A stretch of 64,000 nt of DNA from Schizochytrium sp. TIO01 (taxonomy: Eukaryota > Sar > Bigyra > Thraustochytrida > Thraustochytriidae), in the NCBI GenBank assembly GCA_004764695.1, contig SMSO01000025.1, positions 481,102-545,101 on the forward strand, written 5' to 3'. This document shows, piece by piece, positions 30,885 to 42,597 of this stretch (positions within the stretch are counted from its first letter, which is position 1; each line of letters starts with the position of its first letter). The translations under genes and the position numbers were made by a program. Under the pieces are notes generated by a model, which was not told the DNA's origin, did no database searches, and saw nothing but the letters and a program-made list of their open reading frames with translations.

Positions 30885-31778
30885 ATGAGCTTCTCTTTTG
30901 GCTTCTTCGACGACGCTGACGCCTCTTCAGACACCACCACCACGGCTGCTGGAAACGATGCAGCTAAATCATGGGCTTCTTGTGCTGATGCAGACTCGTG
31001 GCTCCCAGCTCAGAACGTGACCGAAGATGCCGTCGCGGCCTTCGAAGCCTCGCACAACAACGTAGACCCGGAGAACTCTGTGCGAAGATGGCACTCCTTT
31101 GTCGTTAGCGATAGCTTGCGCCTCGAAGCCATGCAAGACGCTTCAGAAGCTCAAGCACATCATACAGATGTGGACCCTGGTAAATATGAAGGCGGTCTCA
31201 AATTGTGGGAATGCACGCTCGACCTTCTTCGATTCTTAGACGCCAATTCTACCACTTTCTGTCAACCGGGAACACAAGTCCTCGACCTTGGTTGTGGCCA
31301 GGGTCTATTAGGATGTTGGGCTCTGCAGAAGGGTTGCCAGGTAGACTTTCAAGACCTCAACAGGGAGGTGCTCGTAAAGCAAACTTTGCCGAATGCTGTA
31401 CGTAACACTGGTCTTTCAGCGCAGGAGCTCTATGGCTCAGGCCGTGCAAAGCTTTTCGCTGGAGATTGGCGATCTTACCTTGCCTCTCAGGACTCCTCGA
31501 TTGAGCTAGGTCAAGCAGACCTTGTAGTTAGCTCTGAAACACTCTACTCAGATAGCCTTTACCCAGCTCTGTATGACCTTCTCTTGCAGGTTCTGCGACC
31601 TGGAAAAGAAAGTGTCGCTTTGCTTGCTGCAAAACGGTTCTACTTTGGTGTCGGTGGTGGCACTGACACATTTGCCCTGTACTGCCAGCAACGCGGAACT
31701 TTGCTGTGTGAACGTGTACATGCTGTCTCAGATGGAAACTCAAACGTGCGTGATATTCTCAAGGTGAGCAGGGCCTGA
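30885..31778 (+). CDS. METTL18/Hpm1-type protein histidine methyltransferase
   Basis: SAM-dependent methyltransferase of 297 residues. In yeast (Hpm1) and animals (METTL18) this family methylates a histidine in ribosomal protein uL3 (Rpl3). The family signature YEGGLKLWECTLDLLRFL sits at about 101-118, directly before SAM motif I, VLDLGCGQGLLG, at about 132-143. Later motifs are DFQDLNREVL (acidic SAM-ribose site) and DLVVSSETLYS. The C-terminal block AAKRFYFGVGGGTDTF matches the family's conserved KxxYFGVGG stretch. The frame extends a few codons upstream only via TTG, so the ATG at 30885 (MSFSFGFFDD) is taken. Single exon. The substrate is inferred from the family. Confidence 0.9.
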   Translation: MSFSFGFFDDADASSDTTTTAAGNDAAKSWASCADADSWLPAQNVTEDAVAAFEASHNNVDPENSVRRWHSFVVSDSLRLEAMQDASEAQAHHTDVDPGKYEGGLKLWECTLDLLRFLDANSTTFCQPGTQVLDLGCGQGLLGCWALQKGCQVDFQDLNREVLVKQTLPNAVRNTGLSAQELYGSGRAKLFAGDWRSYLASQDSSIELGQADLVVSSETLYSDSLYPALYDLLLQVLRPGKESVALLAAKRFYFGVGGGTDTFALYCQQRGTLLCERVHAVSDGNSNVRDILKVSRA

Positions 31779-33684
31779 GTGCAACATATGTTGAAAATAG
31801 TCGGATATGTTAAGATTTTATTATATACGCACGAAGCACTCAAGCATGAACAAGCATGGAGCGTTGTTCCCATTCTGCCCTTTGTGCCAACCTAACAAAC
31901 ATCTCGATCAATCGTAGCGTCCTGTAGCTACCTATAATTATAACTTTATAGATTGAGTGTGATTTTTCTCGAATTGCTCTTGATGTTTGTATAGCCTTAC
32001 AAGCAGATTACGTGATCTACAATCGATTCAATGTAATGCTGATAAGCAAGTGCCTGAACCGAAACTAGAAAATCTCGCTAATTATGTGATAATTTTTTAA
32101 TTTAATCATACTAAAAGCCTCTCACTATTTGAATTCTAAGTGTTTGGTTGTAGCATCACTCAATAAGATTTAGAACTTTGATTCCTCATCCAGATTATCC
32201 CCATTCGTTCGCATTTTCATCTTCAGAATCAGCACAAAACATTTCATTTTGTTGGTTTATTTTCTTCAGTTCTGCGCAATCAAGCAATTCATTATATCAT
32301 ATGCCCAGCCCATAAACTCACTAGTTCTTCACAATTTTCCCACCCCAAACGCTACGAATAATCCAGCCCAGCCCAGCCCAGCCCAGCCCACACGCTTTCC
32401 CCTGATTTTATGGGCTCAAGAACCTGCTCAGTACTTTTAATCCATCTCTCCGCGCCCCGACTCCATTTTCGTTACCCCTTTTCTCTAATGTATCTATGTA
32501 GTACTAGTGTCATTTTTATCTTTTTATTTTTATTTTATCTCTTCCATAATAATATGACTGTCACGACGTTTGGAGAAACAAAAAAAGAGATTCAAAAGGA
32601 AAAGAAATCTTATCAATTGAAGGCTTTTTTATTTATTTTTAAAAAAAAGGTTAGAATTCATATTTTATTTTGCGAAATAGAACTACGCATAACAGTATCT
32701 ATAATTTTGCTACGACTATATAGAGTTAAAAATAAAGAATAGAAAACATATTTTCATTCAAGCAGAGCGTCAATCGATCCCCATCGATCAATCACCCAAT
32801 CGCAGCGTTCTCTGCTCCAGCTGGGTGGCTGGACTTGGACAGTACGTTCACGCAACATATGACGTTGGAAGGGCTTCGACGGGATCCTCGGTTACGACTC
32901 GAGCCGGTCTTGAGGGTGTGGGCGTCGTTTGCAGTTTATCTTCTTCTCCGCCAATAAAAACAAGCAAAAACAAAGACGAACTCAGATTCTGCGCGCACCG
33001 CCGTGAACCTAGCAGCACCAGGGACACCCGAGCGTTACGAAATGGTCGCCTAATGCGATCCTTAGCCCCCCTGATATGACAAGGATGGCTGTGCGGCCCC
33101 AAGCGGGGCTCCAGGCGCGAATTCTGAGCCATCATGTAGACCAGTTTTTCTTGTTTTCTTCTTATAATTATTCGATAGTTGTCGTTGGGATTATCTCAAT
33201 CGCGTCGCTATGATTTATATATACAAGACGAATTCTTGCAGAATTACAACTCATGATGTGACAGAAAGGCAGAAAAGTGCTAGTTTGCTTAGGAGTGTAC
33301 TCATGCAAAATGCTGAGCTTGCCACCTCTTTGTTTGGTTGGGTGTTCTTATTATGGTTTAGTGCAATTAGGTACTGGTTTTACGGAGGTGCTGGTGGCCT
33401 CGACTTGGACTACATTAAATCAATTGGATGTGATGTGATAATTAAATGTACCATGAGAGCTCTATATTGAACCACTCTATTGGATGAGGGTTGGAACATG
33501 GCGGATAGGTTTGGCGTATGTTTGGCTGCCTGCGGAGGGTTGGTGGTATAAATTGCGAATGAAGAGGACTGACTGATGGAAACAGCAACGCGGGAAGAGA
33601 ACCTGATAGAATAGATTACTTGTGATAATTCTCCGGACAGGTAGTGGAGATTGAAAAGGACCCAGCGCTAAAGCTGGTGACAAG
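31779..33684. other. Intergenic 1.9 kb, AT-rich
   Basis: AT-rich spacer with a CAGCC pentamer repeat. A GC-richer patch at 32760-33130 shows no coding signature. It carries the promoter of the pyrophosphatase gene. Confidence 0.55.
32363..32390. repeat. (CCAGC)n pentamer repeat
   Basis: Five to six tandem CAGCC units in an AT-rich intergenic stretch. Confidence 0.85.
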
Positions 33685-36039
33685 ATGACGCACGCAGCGG
33701 ACATTACCAGCAATGCTGGGGCTGAAGCTGCCGCCATCGCCATCATTGTAGCGTCTTCAGTGATTGGTCTTATCTTTGCAGCAATTCAATACTTGAAGAT
33801 CCGCAGCATTGATATGGACTTGCACATCAATGAGCGTTCTCTTGTTAATTACGACGATGCCCAATTGGGCACCGAAACTCATGAAGAGAAACTCAAAAAC
33901 ATTTCCGAGGCTATCCAGGTCGGAGCGCGTTCGTTCCTCAAGGCTGAATACACCATTTGTGCAGCTTTCCTAGTCTTTTTTGGCCTAATTCTTCTTGTTT
34001 TGCTTGGCACTGCTGATAATTGCGGACCTATCCCAGTGTCGACAGGCGTGCCACAGTCTGGCAGCTGCTGGGGAGATGCAGGTTTCACTTTGTTGGCTTT
34101 CATTGTTGGTGGCCTCACCTCGATGGTCTGTGGCCTCATTGGCATGCTGATCGCTGTTTATACCAACGTGCGCTGCACAGTCGAGGCAACCCGCGGCTGG
34201 ACTGGTGCTTTCAACGCAGCGTTTCGTGGTGGTGCAGTGATGGGTTTCTGCTTGTCTAGCATGGGCCTCCTGGTGCTCTATATCATTATTGAACTCTACC
34301 GTGTGCACTTCATTTTCAACCACGGCGAGACAACAACCACGGTGGAAGGCCAAGAAGAACCCGTCTTCATTTATCTTATCTTCTTCGATGTTGTTGCTGG
34401 ATATGGTCTCGGTGGTAGCTCTATTGCTCTTTTCGGACGCGTCGGAGGTGGCATTTACACCAAAGCTGCTGATGTGGGTGCAGATCTCGTTGGAAAAGTT
34501 GAAAAGAACATTCCTGAGGACGACCCCCGCAATCCAGCTACTATCGCTGATAATGTAGGCGATAACGTTGGTGATATTGCTGGCATGGGCGCCGATTTGT
34601 TTGGCTCGTTTGCTGAATCGACAAGTGCTGCTCTTGTCCTGAGTGCTTCATCGACTCAGCTTCAAGAAAGCTATGCCACCATGCTTTTCCCGCTGGTTGT
34701 TTCAGCTGTGGGCATTCTTGCGTGCATCCTGACTTCCTTTATGGCCACTCACGTTCGACCTGTAACCAAGGGCTCTGACGTCGAAGGCGTCTTGAAGACA
34801 CAACTTGTTCTGTCCACGGTACTTCTCACTCCTCTTTTGGCCTTGGTTTCTTGGCTTTTCCTGCCGCAGGATTTCACCTTTGGGTCAGACCCAGACGCCA
34901 ACGCCATTCCTGGCACAGCAGAAGTAAGTCATTGGTGGGGCGCATTTATCTGCTTGGCATGTGGTCTTTGGGCTGGTCTTTTTACAGGTCTCATTACCGA
35001 GTATTACACTAGCTACTCATACGCTCCTGTTAAGGAAGTGTCGGCATCTTCAGAGACAGGCGCTGCTACTGTGATTATCTATGGTCTTGCTTTGGGATAC
35101 AAGTCCGCAATTATCCCAGTCTTTCTCTTTGCACTGACCATTTTTACGAGCTTCTACCTTTGCGGACTCTATGGAGTGTCGCTTGCTGCTCTTGGTATGC
35201 TTTCATCATTCTCGATAGGCCTTACAATCGACGGCTATGGCCCGATTACAGATAACGCAGGTGGTCTCGCAGAAATGGCAGAGCTGGGCGAGAATGTCCG
35301 CTTCATTACTGACACACTTGACGCAGCCGGAAACACCACGGCTGCTATTGGCAAAGGATTTGCGATTGGATCTGCTGCATTGGTATCGCTTGCTCTGTTT
35401 GGTGCCTACGTTTCCCGCATTGGGGCCCTGGAGGATGGCATCAATATTCTATCACCCATCACGTTTGCCTTCTTGCTCATTGGTGCCATGATCCCGTACT
35501 GGTTCTCTGCTATGACCATGAAGAGTGTTGGCGTAGCTGCTCAAGCGATGGTGCGAGAGGTTCGCCATCAGTTTGAGACAATCGAAGGTATCATGGAGGG
35601 TACTACAAAGCCCGACTATGCGCGCTGTGTGGAGATCTCAACACGTGCTTCCCTTCGTGAAATGATCGCTCCTTCTGCGCTTGTCATTCTTGCCCCGATT
35701 CTCACTGGATACCTTTTTGGCGTTTATGCTCTGGCTGGGTACCTTGCTGGTTCGCTGGTGTCTGCAGTGCAGTTGGCCATTTCTGCATCCAACACAGGTG
35801 GCGCTTGGGATAACTCCAAGAAGTACATTGAGCAAGGTAACTTTGGTGGTAAGGGGTCAGACAACCACAAAGCTGCAGTTGTTGGTGACACTGTCGGCGA
35901 CCCGCTCAAGGATACTTCAGGCCCAGCTCTCAACATCGTAATGAAGCTACAGGCTATCCTTTCCTTGGTCTTTGCTGCTAGCTTCACGCGCTTTGCCGCA
36001 CCTCAAGGTATGGCATGGGCCGGCTACCCGCAGAACTAA
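33685..36039 (+). CDS. Vacuolar-type H+-translocating inorganic pyrophosphatase, K+-dependent type
   Basis: Polytopic membrane pump of 784 residues (family usual about 760-800) that uses pyrophosphate hydrolysis to move protons into vacuoles or acidocalcisomes. Catalytic motifs are complete: DVGADLVGKVE (263-273), DNVGDNVGD (289-297) and, near the C-terminus, DNHKAAVVGDTVGDPLKD. The block GNTTAAIGKG at about 549-558 has Ala where K+-independent (type II) enzymes have Lys, so this is a type I, K+-stimulated pump by that rule. About sixteen hydrophobic segments are visible. The ATG at 33685 (MTHAADITSN) fits the short luminal N-terminus of the family. Single exon. The motif set is unbroken, so it should be active. 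Confidence 0.96.
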   Translation: MTHAADITSNAGAEAAAIAIIVASSVIGLIFAAIQYLKIRSIDMDLHINERSLVNYDDAQLGTETHEEKLKNISEAIQVGARSFLKAEYTICAAFLVFFGLILLVLLGTADNCGPIPVSTGVPQSGSCWGDAGFTLLAFIVGGLTSMVCGLIGMLIAVYTNVRCTVEATRGWTGAFNAAFRGGAVMGFCLSSMGLLVLYIIIELYRVHFIFNHGETTTTVEGQEEPVFIYLIFFDVVAGYGLGGSSIALFGRVGGGIYTKAADVGADLVGKVEKNIPEDDPRNPATIADNVGDNVGDIAGMGADLFGSFAESTSAALVLSASSTQLQESYATMLFPLVVSAVGILACILTSFMATHVRPVTKGSDVEGVLKTQLVLSTVLLTPLLALVSWLFLPQDFTFGSDPDANAIPGTAEVSHWWGAFICLACGLWAGLFTGLITEYYTSYSYAPVKEVSASSETGAATVIIYGLALGYKSAIIPVFLFALTIFTSFYLCGLYGVSLAALGMLSSFSIGLTIDGYGPITDNAGGLAEMAELGENVRFITDTLDAAGNTTAAIGKGFAIGSAALVSLALFGAYVSRIGALEDGINILSPITFAFLLIGAMIPYWFSAMTMKSVGVAAQAMVREVRHQFETIEGIMEGTTKPDYARCVEISTRASLREMIAPSALVILAPILTGYLFGVYALAGYLAGSLVSAVQLAISASNTGGAWDNSKKYIEQGNFGGKGSDNHKAAVVGDTVGDPLKDTSGPALNIVMKLQAILSLVFAASFTRFAAPQGMAWAGYPQN

Positions 36040-38968
36040 ACCTTTACAAACTGGAGCCTTGATCAGTACTATGCATCTTGGCCCCTTTCGCTTCAAATCT
36101 GGGGCAAGACCTTGTGTCACTTTCCCCCGTCCTCGATATAACGATGAGTGTCAGAAAGTAGATATATTCTACAACTCCATTATCATGTAATGACTCCGTC
36201 ATGACAAGGACGCTTGTTCTTCGAAGCCAAACCAGCTTTAAAAAAATGTTTTTGTCATTTTTAGCTGCTAGGTTTGGATGAAGCTACTGATACTAAAGGC
36301 GATTCTTCTTGAATCACACAAAGTCAAGCAATGACAATTGACCTCGTTCCACATTAAAGAAGTATGGCAACTGTGTCGCAATATCTTTTCTTTTAAAAAC
36401 GTAACCTAATGATTTACTTTTCTTTCATCAGTTACAAAACAGCAGCAACACAACTCGCATTCTTAAAATTTGTTTAGCTGAGTTTTTCACTGCTAGAAGG
36501 TATTGTTAACCTTTCAAAGTAATTTGTGAGCCATGAAGTGAAGCGTTTCTGACTTAAAATATGTTGACCTCACTACACTCGTCTGTCTTTTGTAGGAATA
36601 ATGCCATTTTTCTATTGAACCCTGAAGGCGTCATACAGTTGATGGTGTCAGTGTCCTATATGGCACATGACATGTAAATGAACCAATAAATATGCATAAG
36701 GTACCGCTTCGTTCTAAAACTAAAAATAGGAGGGTTACGCAAACAGTACTATCGACTCTTCGCTGGGTTCTGAACTGTTCAAAATGCTCCCGTTAACTCA
36801 CTAATGAAGAACGGCTTTACCATCTCCAAGCAAAGGCTACAGCATGAACTATAAAAATAAACTGTAGACACACTGATGACAAATACTGCCTTTCCTTGGC
36901 GAAGTGAACGCGTGATCTTTGTAATGAGTGCCAGTTCTGGCCTTGAGAGTATCAGTTTGCATCTGAGCGACAGATATCTCAGCTATGCCAGCAGTCATAC
37001 ATCTAAACTTGCTGCTGTGCACCGAACTTGATAAGTATCTTTCAGGAAAGAAATGAAAGTTTTTATAGCACTCGCTCCCTCTACTACAGTGCAAACTGCT
37101 AAATTGCTGAAGATGTTACCAACACTCACCCCTAATTTACATGTTTAACAAATGTATATCCATAGACCGAGGCTTTATAGAACAGGACCTAGTTTCAACG
37201 CCATCATCCTGACCCGTTCCCCCTCTTTTCTTTCTATGCTTGACCCATTGAACTGAACCAAACTAGATCCAAGGACCACCATCTTACAAATCCAGCGCTC
37301 CAAATAGTGTCTTTACAATTCTCCGAGCGCAACGATAGCAAAGATAGGAAGAGCTTTCTTGAGCGAATACGCGGCGCAATAACTAGTTTTCTAAATGAAG
37401 CAATTGTGAGACTAGAGTTTCCTGAGTAACCATGTCCATTACGAACTGCAGACTAAAAATTCTAAGCCACTTGTCAGCACCTAAGGTTGCAGAGTTGATA
37501 GCTTCAGTTCTTCTCACACAGATTCCATTTCTTCCAAACTTCCAAGGTCATCTTGAGAGCGACGACACCTTGCAAGTGACCTCCAACTTCATCCATTGAA
37601 CTGAGCAATCATATCAGCCTCAATACAAGCACGTCTCCATCTTCTCCAAAACAATCATTCCCACCTTTCAAGCATTGAATCAAAGCATTTCAGACCCACA
37701 CGTGCTGCCCTCACGTCTTGAAGTAATCTCTTGCGTAGAGCACCTCCTCTCCGCGTAAGGGACACCCAAAGCTCACTCCGAAACGCCCAAATGGAGTACA
37801 CCTTTCAAGCCCCTTTACATCCCCGCCAGCTCTCGCAAATTGTCGGAAAGGCCCAAAGCCGAGAACCCATCTCCAAAACAAACTAGAACCGGTTCGCGAT
37901 GAGCGCCTTTTGCAGTCCTTACAAACATGTTTGTTGACATTTGTAACATCATTGATTGTAAGTAATATCATCCCTCGTAATTCCCTCATTCTCTCATTCA
38001 TTCCTTCGTTCATGCCTATCACTGTAGGTAATAACAATGAAGTCGCCGAGTTGTCTTCAGTGTTATGCACTGTGCGCGAAGCAGAAGGAACGTCTGGAAC
38101 TCCTGGAACGCTATTCAAATATAGGGCGGCGTCTGTCCCTTTGGAATCGAGGCGGAGTCCAGAAAGAAAAGAAGACGGCTTCCGCAGGAGCACCGGTGAC
38201 GCCCGCCGCTTTCCCGCCGCTTTCGAGCTTTCCCAACTCCGCTTGAGACCATGGTAAGTTGTGCTGTAAACCCGCATCGCTGGAAGACCGCTGCTCTCGC
38301 CGAAGATCGGTTGGGTTAACTGCCGCCGAGGCTTCTTCTCGCTGCTTCGATTTTCTTGCGTTTGCTTACGGTACCAGGTAGCGCTTTCTTTCTCCCGGTG
38401 CCAACTTGGCCATCGAGAAAGCTCCGCCTGGAGACGCAGCTCGCTCGGACTGAGAGGTGTAGCCGAGGAAGTTGCGAGCTGGAGTGCGACGAGATCAGGC
38501 TGGTACTGAGGTTGAGCTGCAAGGAGAGAATATATATACCTTGACCGGTTTCCAAAAGAGGATACTGATACTTATCGGTCTTTCGATATAAGTATCAGTC
38601 TTTTGATAAAATTCTTGCAGAGCACTTGAAGCCAAAGCCGTTTGTTCCGTTTCAACGCGCTGTGTGTGGCCTCTAGGACATCTTGAAAACACAGTGGCTT
38701 GTTGACGTCGTAGAGCTGCATTGGTTCGCTTGTTCATTTAACGGGTATTGTTTTGTCTCGTAAAGAGTCGCTTAGCTTGGTGAGCAGTTTCTGCACCAAC
38801 TGAAGAAGTTTTGCCTTTTCTAGGATTTCTTTCTTGATTCGAGAGCTGTTAGGTTAAGCGTTGAGACATCAAACATCATCGGACTCGCAGATAAACTAGC
38901 AAGCAAAAGATTTTTAGAACGTGGAGCGAATCTGAGCATCAGAGAGCCCAACTAAGGAACTTGCAAGG
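36040..38968. other. Intergenic 2.9 kb
   Basis: Candidate polyadenylation signal AATAAA near 36685-36690 for the pyrophosphatase gene. The left part is AT-rich and 37700-38560 is GC-richer. The longest frame there (37711-38277, minus) lacks any recognisable domain and is compatible with chance. Confidence 0.5.
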
Positions 38969-39639
38969 ATGCAGCACGGAAACTACGACCACTATGGTAG
39001 TGGATCTACTAAAGAGGAACACCACATGACTGACGCAGATCTCTTTGCGTACGCGCAGGCTGATACTGGTGCCCAAGGGGCTGATATGACCTCTAAGAAC
39101 TCCCCCGTGGAAGGTAACGATGTTGGCAACGCCCCGCAGGAGGAGCAAGACCTCAGCGTCTTCGTAAGTTTAAACATTTCCCATACAAACCTCTGTAACG
39201 TTGTTTTATGACGAATGTATACTGACCAAAACGCACACATACATGTGTACTCGCAATACGGATATCATTAATTGTCGCTTTTGTTTTCTTCATAACAACA
39301 GGTCCAAAACCTGCTGACCCAGATGGTACGTTTTTCAAGCTTTGCTCATTTAACATCCTAAATCTGCATAGTCCGATAGCTAACACGCATTGCTTATGTC
39401 TCCTATACTGGTCCGCATTAACAAATGCTTCACAGTCCTCGAGATTTCAACAAATGAGCGAGGCTATTGTTACTCGCATTGACGAGATGGGCGACAGGAT
39501 AGATGGCTTGGAGAAGTCTATCTCTGAGCTCATGGCTCAGGCTGGAGTGGATGAGCCTGGTGAGGCTGCCAACACGAGTTCTGGCAGTGGTGCTGGTGAC
39601 CTTCTCGATGACGGCAACAATGCACCTACGGACGACTAA
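38969..39639 (+). CDS. HSBP1: Heat shock factor binding protein 1 (three exons, 24-nt middle exon)
   Basis: Small coiled-coil protein that in animals binds trimeric heat-shock factor and damps its activity. Exons inferred from GT-AG sites and from homology: 38969-39163, 39302-39325 and 39436-39639, with introns of 138 and 110 nt, all phase 0, giving 140 residues. The spliced core [51 protein letters not shown] follows the human protein closely, with hydrophobic heptads throughout. The N-terminal 60 residues are an acidic, His/Tyr-containing extension that the 76-residue human protein lacks. The middle exon encodes exactly eight residues, VQNLLTQM. Donors are GTAAGT and GTACGT. Splice sites are well supported because the joined sequence matches the family. 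Confidence 0.9.
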
Positions 39640-40092
39640 GGTCGTGACTTAGTCTTTTGGGGGGGGTTGTCTAGGCTATCTGTTGTGATAGTCCTGTCCA
39701 TCCAAGACTATTGTAATCAGGTCATAGCTTTTGAACTATGGTGTGTGTTTATCCCACCCGAGTCCAATGAATCCGAAGTCTTTTTGGCAAGGCATGCGTA
39801 TCCTTTCTTGCTTACGTATTTATGCATTCGTAGGTAGGTGCAAGGGGTTGCATTTGGACTCGCTTATGCATTTTACGAATTCTTAAAAGAAGCACTACTT
39901 TTTTTTAAAGAAAATTAAGAAAATAACTGATAAATCTATCTTCTAATCAATATGTCATCATCAATAAAATACAGGCTTCTTGCCGGAGTTCGTCATTCTC
40001 ATGGCATATAGTAATAAGGATACATCCATTTGAAAAGAAGGAATGTTCACAGCCACTTTTTCTACGAGATAAAAGATGACAAGCAAAATAGG
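39640..40092. other. Short spacer between converging genes
   Basis: 453 bp containing the HSBP1 3' end (candidate AATAAA near 39963) and the 3' end of the leftward gene. Nothing else seen. Confidence 0.55.
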
Positions 40093-41037
40093 TCAACTTG
40101 ACGAACCAGGGCTTTTCAAAAGCGCATCAAGATCGTTTGTGTATGCGTCTAACTTGGCCTGAAGATCTAATACACCTTGAAGCTCTTCTTCACCCCGACG
40201 GCTAATCTCTTCTGCATGTCGCAAAGCGTCCTCATTTTGATATGAGTCGCGTCCAAGAGCATCAATCCCACGCCGAAGCGAGGCGAAATTTCGTGACTTG
40301 CTTGTCACCCCTTTGGTTACACGTACGGCTGCTGCATTTTGCTCAGCACTTGTGTTCCAGCGAAGAAGCTCACGAAGTCGCGAACGATGCAGATCTTCGT
40401 CGACGTGAGCTGCCTTATGTGCAAACAATTCAACGGGTGCCTGCTCTATTGGCGGGTTTAGTTTTTGGTCCTGTGCTTGCAAATCCCTTTCAAGTGCAGA
40501 GAGGTCCTCCTGGCGCTGAATCTGCCATCTATCCAAGCCTGTCAACAGCTGATTCATAGATGACAAGAGCGCATCCGTAGCACCTTTTGAAATGTTTTCG
40601 TTTGCCTTACTTCCCACAATTGTATTATCATAATTGTCACAGGTTGCCCCTGCATCGGCAAGTTCCGGCTCCTTAGTGAGAGCACGTAAAGCCGCATTTA
40701 CATCTTCGTCACCTTCAAGATCATCAGCATTTGAAGCATCATGTATGCATGCTTTCAAGAGCTCATCTTTTAGAGATTGCTCTTTGTTTCGTTGCTCCTC
40801 GCCATCTTCTTCTCCCTTGACATCTCGACTCGCTTGCTTTCCGCTCAATTCGCTTAAAGGGAGTTCTGAATGTTGATAATGGTATTTTTTCTTAGGTCTC
40901 CGCCGGGATTTTTGCAGGTCATGCTCATTGACATCCCGATCCTCCGCATTGTTGTTTCCAAGTGCGGCTTTTCCAGGTCCTAAGTCTCGGCGTTGCCGCT
41001 GCCGCAGTGCGAGAACGTCAAGCTTGCGAGCTCGCAT
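40093..41037 (-). CDS. Hypothetical coiled-coil protein, 314 residues
   Basis: Family not recognised. ATG at 41035-41037, uninterrupted to 40093. The N-terminus is strongly basic (MRARKLDVLALRQRQRR, then SRRRPKKKYHY at about 45-55), which could bind nucleic acid or target the nucleus. The middle is acidic. The C-terminal half, from about 165, is predicted helical and coiled-coil (DRWQIQRQEDLSALERDLQAQ; ISRRGEEELQGVLDLQAKLD). There is no signal peptide or membrane span. It is divergently arranged with the RB-like gene 1.56 kb away. The organisation (basic head, coiled-coil tail) suggests a structural or adaptor role, which remains inference. Confidence 0.7.
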   Translation of the reverse strand: MRARKLDVLALRQRQRRDLGPGKAALGNNNAEDRDVNEHDLQKSRRRPKKKYHYQHSELPLSELSGKQASRDVKGEEDGEEQRNKEQSLKDELLKACIHDASNADDLEGDEDVNAALRALTKEPELADAGATCDNYDNTIVGSKANENISKGATDALLSSMNQLLTGLDRWQIQRQEDLSALERDLQAQDQKLNPPIEQAPVELFAHKAAHVDEDLHRSRLRELLRWNTSAEQNAAAVRVTKGVTSKSRNFASLRRGIDALGRDSYQNEDALRHAEEISRRGEEELQGVLDLQAKLDAYTNDLDALLKSPGSSS

Positions 41038-42597
41038 CGTGTGGTTTTTCTAGCCAAAAGAGACTCACTTCACTAGCTCCCAAATTTTATAGCCCCTCTC
41101 CAAACCCACGCGCTGTCCAGACCCCCAAACCCCAATAAAGCAAACCGCGCACGCCAAAGGCGTTGCTCTGCTCCGGCGCCATCTTCATCACCGCCAACTT
41201 GAAGTGTCATAGCCGACAGAACTCGAACGCAACTCAGTACACACCATCAGGTATGGTCACTTGAGAGTCCGTTTCATACTTCATTCATTCATTCATACTT
41301 ACTATTCATACTTATAATTTTTTTGCAGTTTATTATTTACAATTTTTTATACTATAAAACAAATAAATTAATAAAAACATTTATAACAACTTCATAAACA
41401 AATAAATAAAACTAAAAGTTTTTTAATTGATTGAATTGAAAGACCTTTGCGCAACTGCCATTAATTTCTCCAGCAAATTCCTGCTGACGGTAAACTTATA
41501 GTTTTCAGTAGATGTAGATTAGGGACCTCAGATAATCGAAGCATTGCCCGTGACGAAGACTTTCAAACTAGTCCTTTGCTTTCCTTTAAATGAAAGGGGG
41601 TACTGAGAGAAAGGGGGTTATCTTGAAGCGTTCGTGTAGATGTAAAGTTCGAGGTGAAACTAAACGAAGTCTGGCGCTACGATGGTTCTGCAACCAAGAG
41701 CTGCTTGGAAATGGAGCTTGATTCGAAGCAGCCTAGCCCAACACTGACCAATTTGAACGAGATGTGATCCTGCACCACGAAATAAGAGCGATCTGGTTCA
41801 GCTACCTCAACCGTCGAGAGAGCACAAGTTTCTGGCAGCCCACTTGCAATCTTCATAACTAGCCCCGCTTAGCACTTACTCTAGCTCTCGCGTCTTGGTT
41901 CTAACCGACGACACGCCGATCACACAATCATTCACTCAACTTTGTCTGCGAGTCATCCAAAGGAATAAGCTGCAAACCCGGCAATAGGCGACACCGCCTC
42001 CTCTCACGCCCAAGACCAACCAAAAGAAACGCCCAATGGTGCAGCTCAGGAGGAACTCCACGCCTTCGCCAATCTCTCATGATCTGACAATCTCAGGATA
42101 GCACTCATACTATTACACTCTGTAGAAGAGTCACACATGGTACCATTAATTCCCCTTGTTCCCCATAGTCACCTGGTATGGTCTATTAGCGGAGGAGGCT
42201 GGCCAGTATTGCGAACACTATTGTATACACTTTGAGTTAAAGACGCGCGGAATAAAAGACGCGTGTTTGAAATGCGCGCAACCGAAGGCAAAGAAGCGAT
42301 CCCATCCAAGGCGAGCAAACGCCGCCTCTCGCCGCGGGCCACAGCGCAGCGTAGGCATCGCGGAGGAGGCAGGCAGGAGGCCTTTATCCAGGCTCATCCC
42401 CGGACCGCTCGTCTGGGTAGCGATATTCACTCTTCGAGCTGTCGAAATCAACTCGATCAGCTCCCCGGAATTTAAGTACTTCGTTTCAACCTCATCCATC
42501 GACCCAGAATCCGCTAGCTTCGACGTTACCAGCCAGATCCGCTCCGAGACCTTCGCGGAATCCCACGCCGTGGTTCTAATCCACCAAGGCCGTAGCC
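41038..42597. other. Spacer between divergent genes, 1.56 kb
   Basis: Upstream of both the coiled-coil protein gene (leftward) and the RB-like gene (rightward). It holds a short CATT repeat at about 41280-41297 and an AT-rich tract to about 41430. A frame that runs into the RB start opens with TTG and shows no family, so it is not called. Confidence 0.5.

Noticed and set aside
37711..38277. 188-codon minus-strand frame
   Set aside because: No recognisable domain, odd composition, and this length is expected about once by chance in 64 kb of six-frame sequence.
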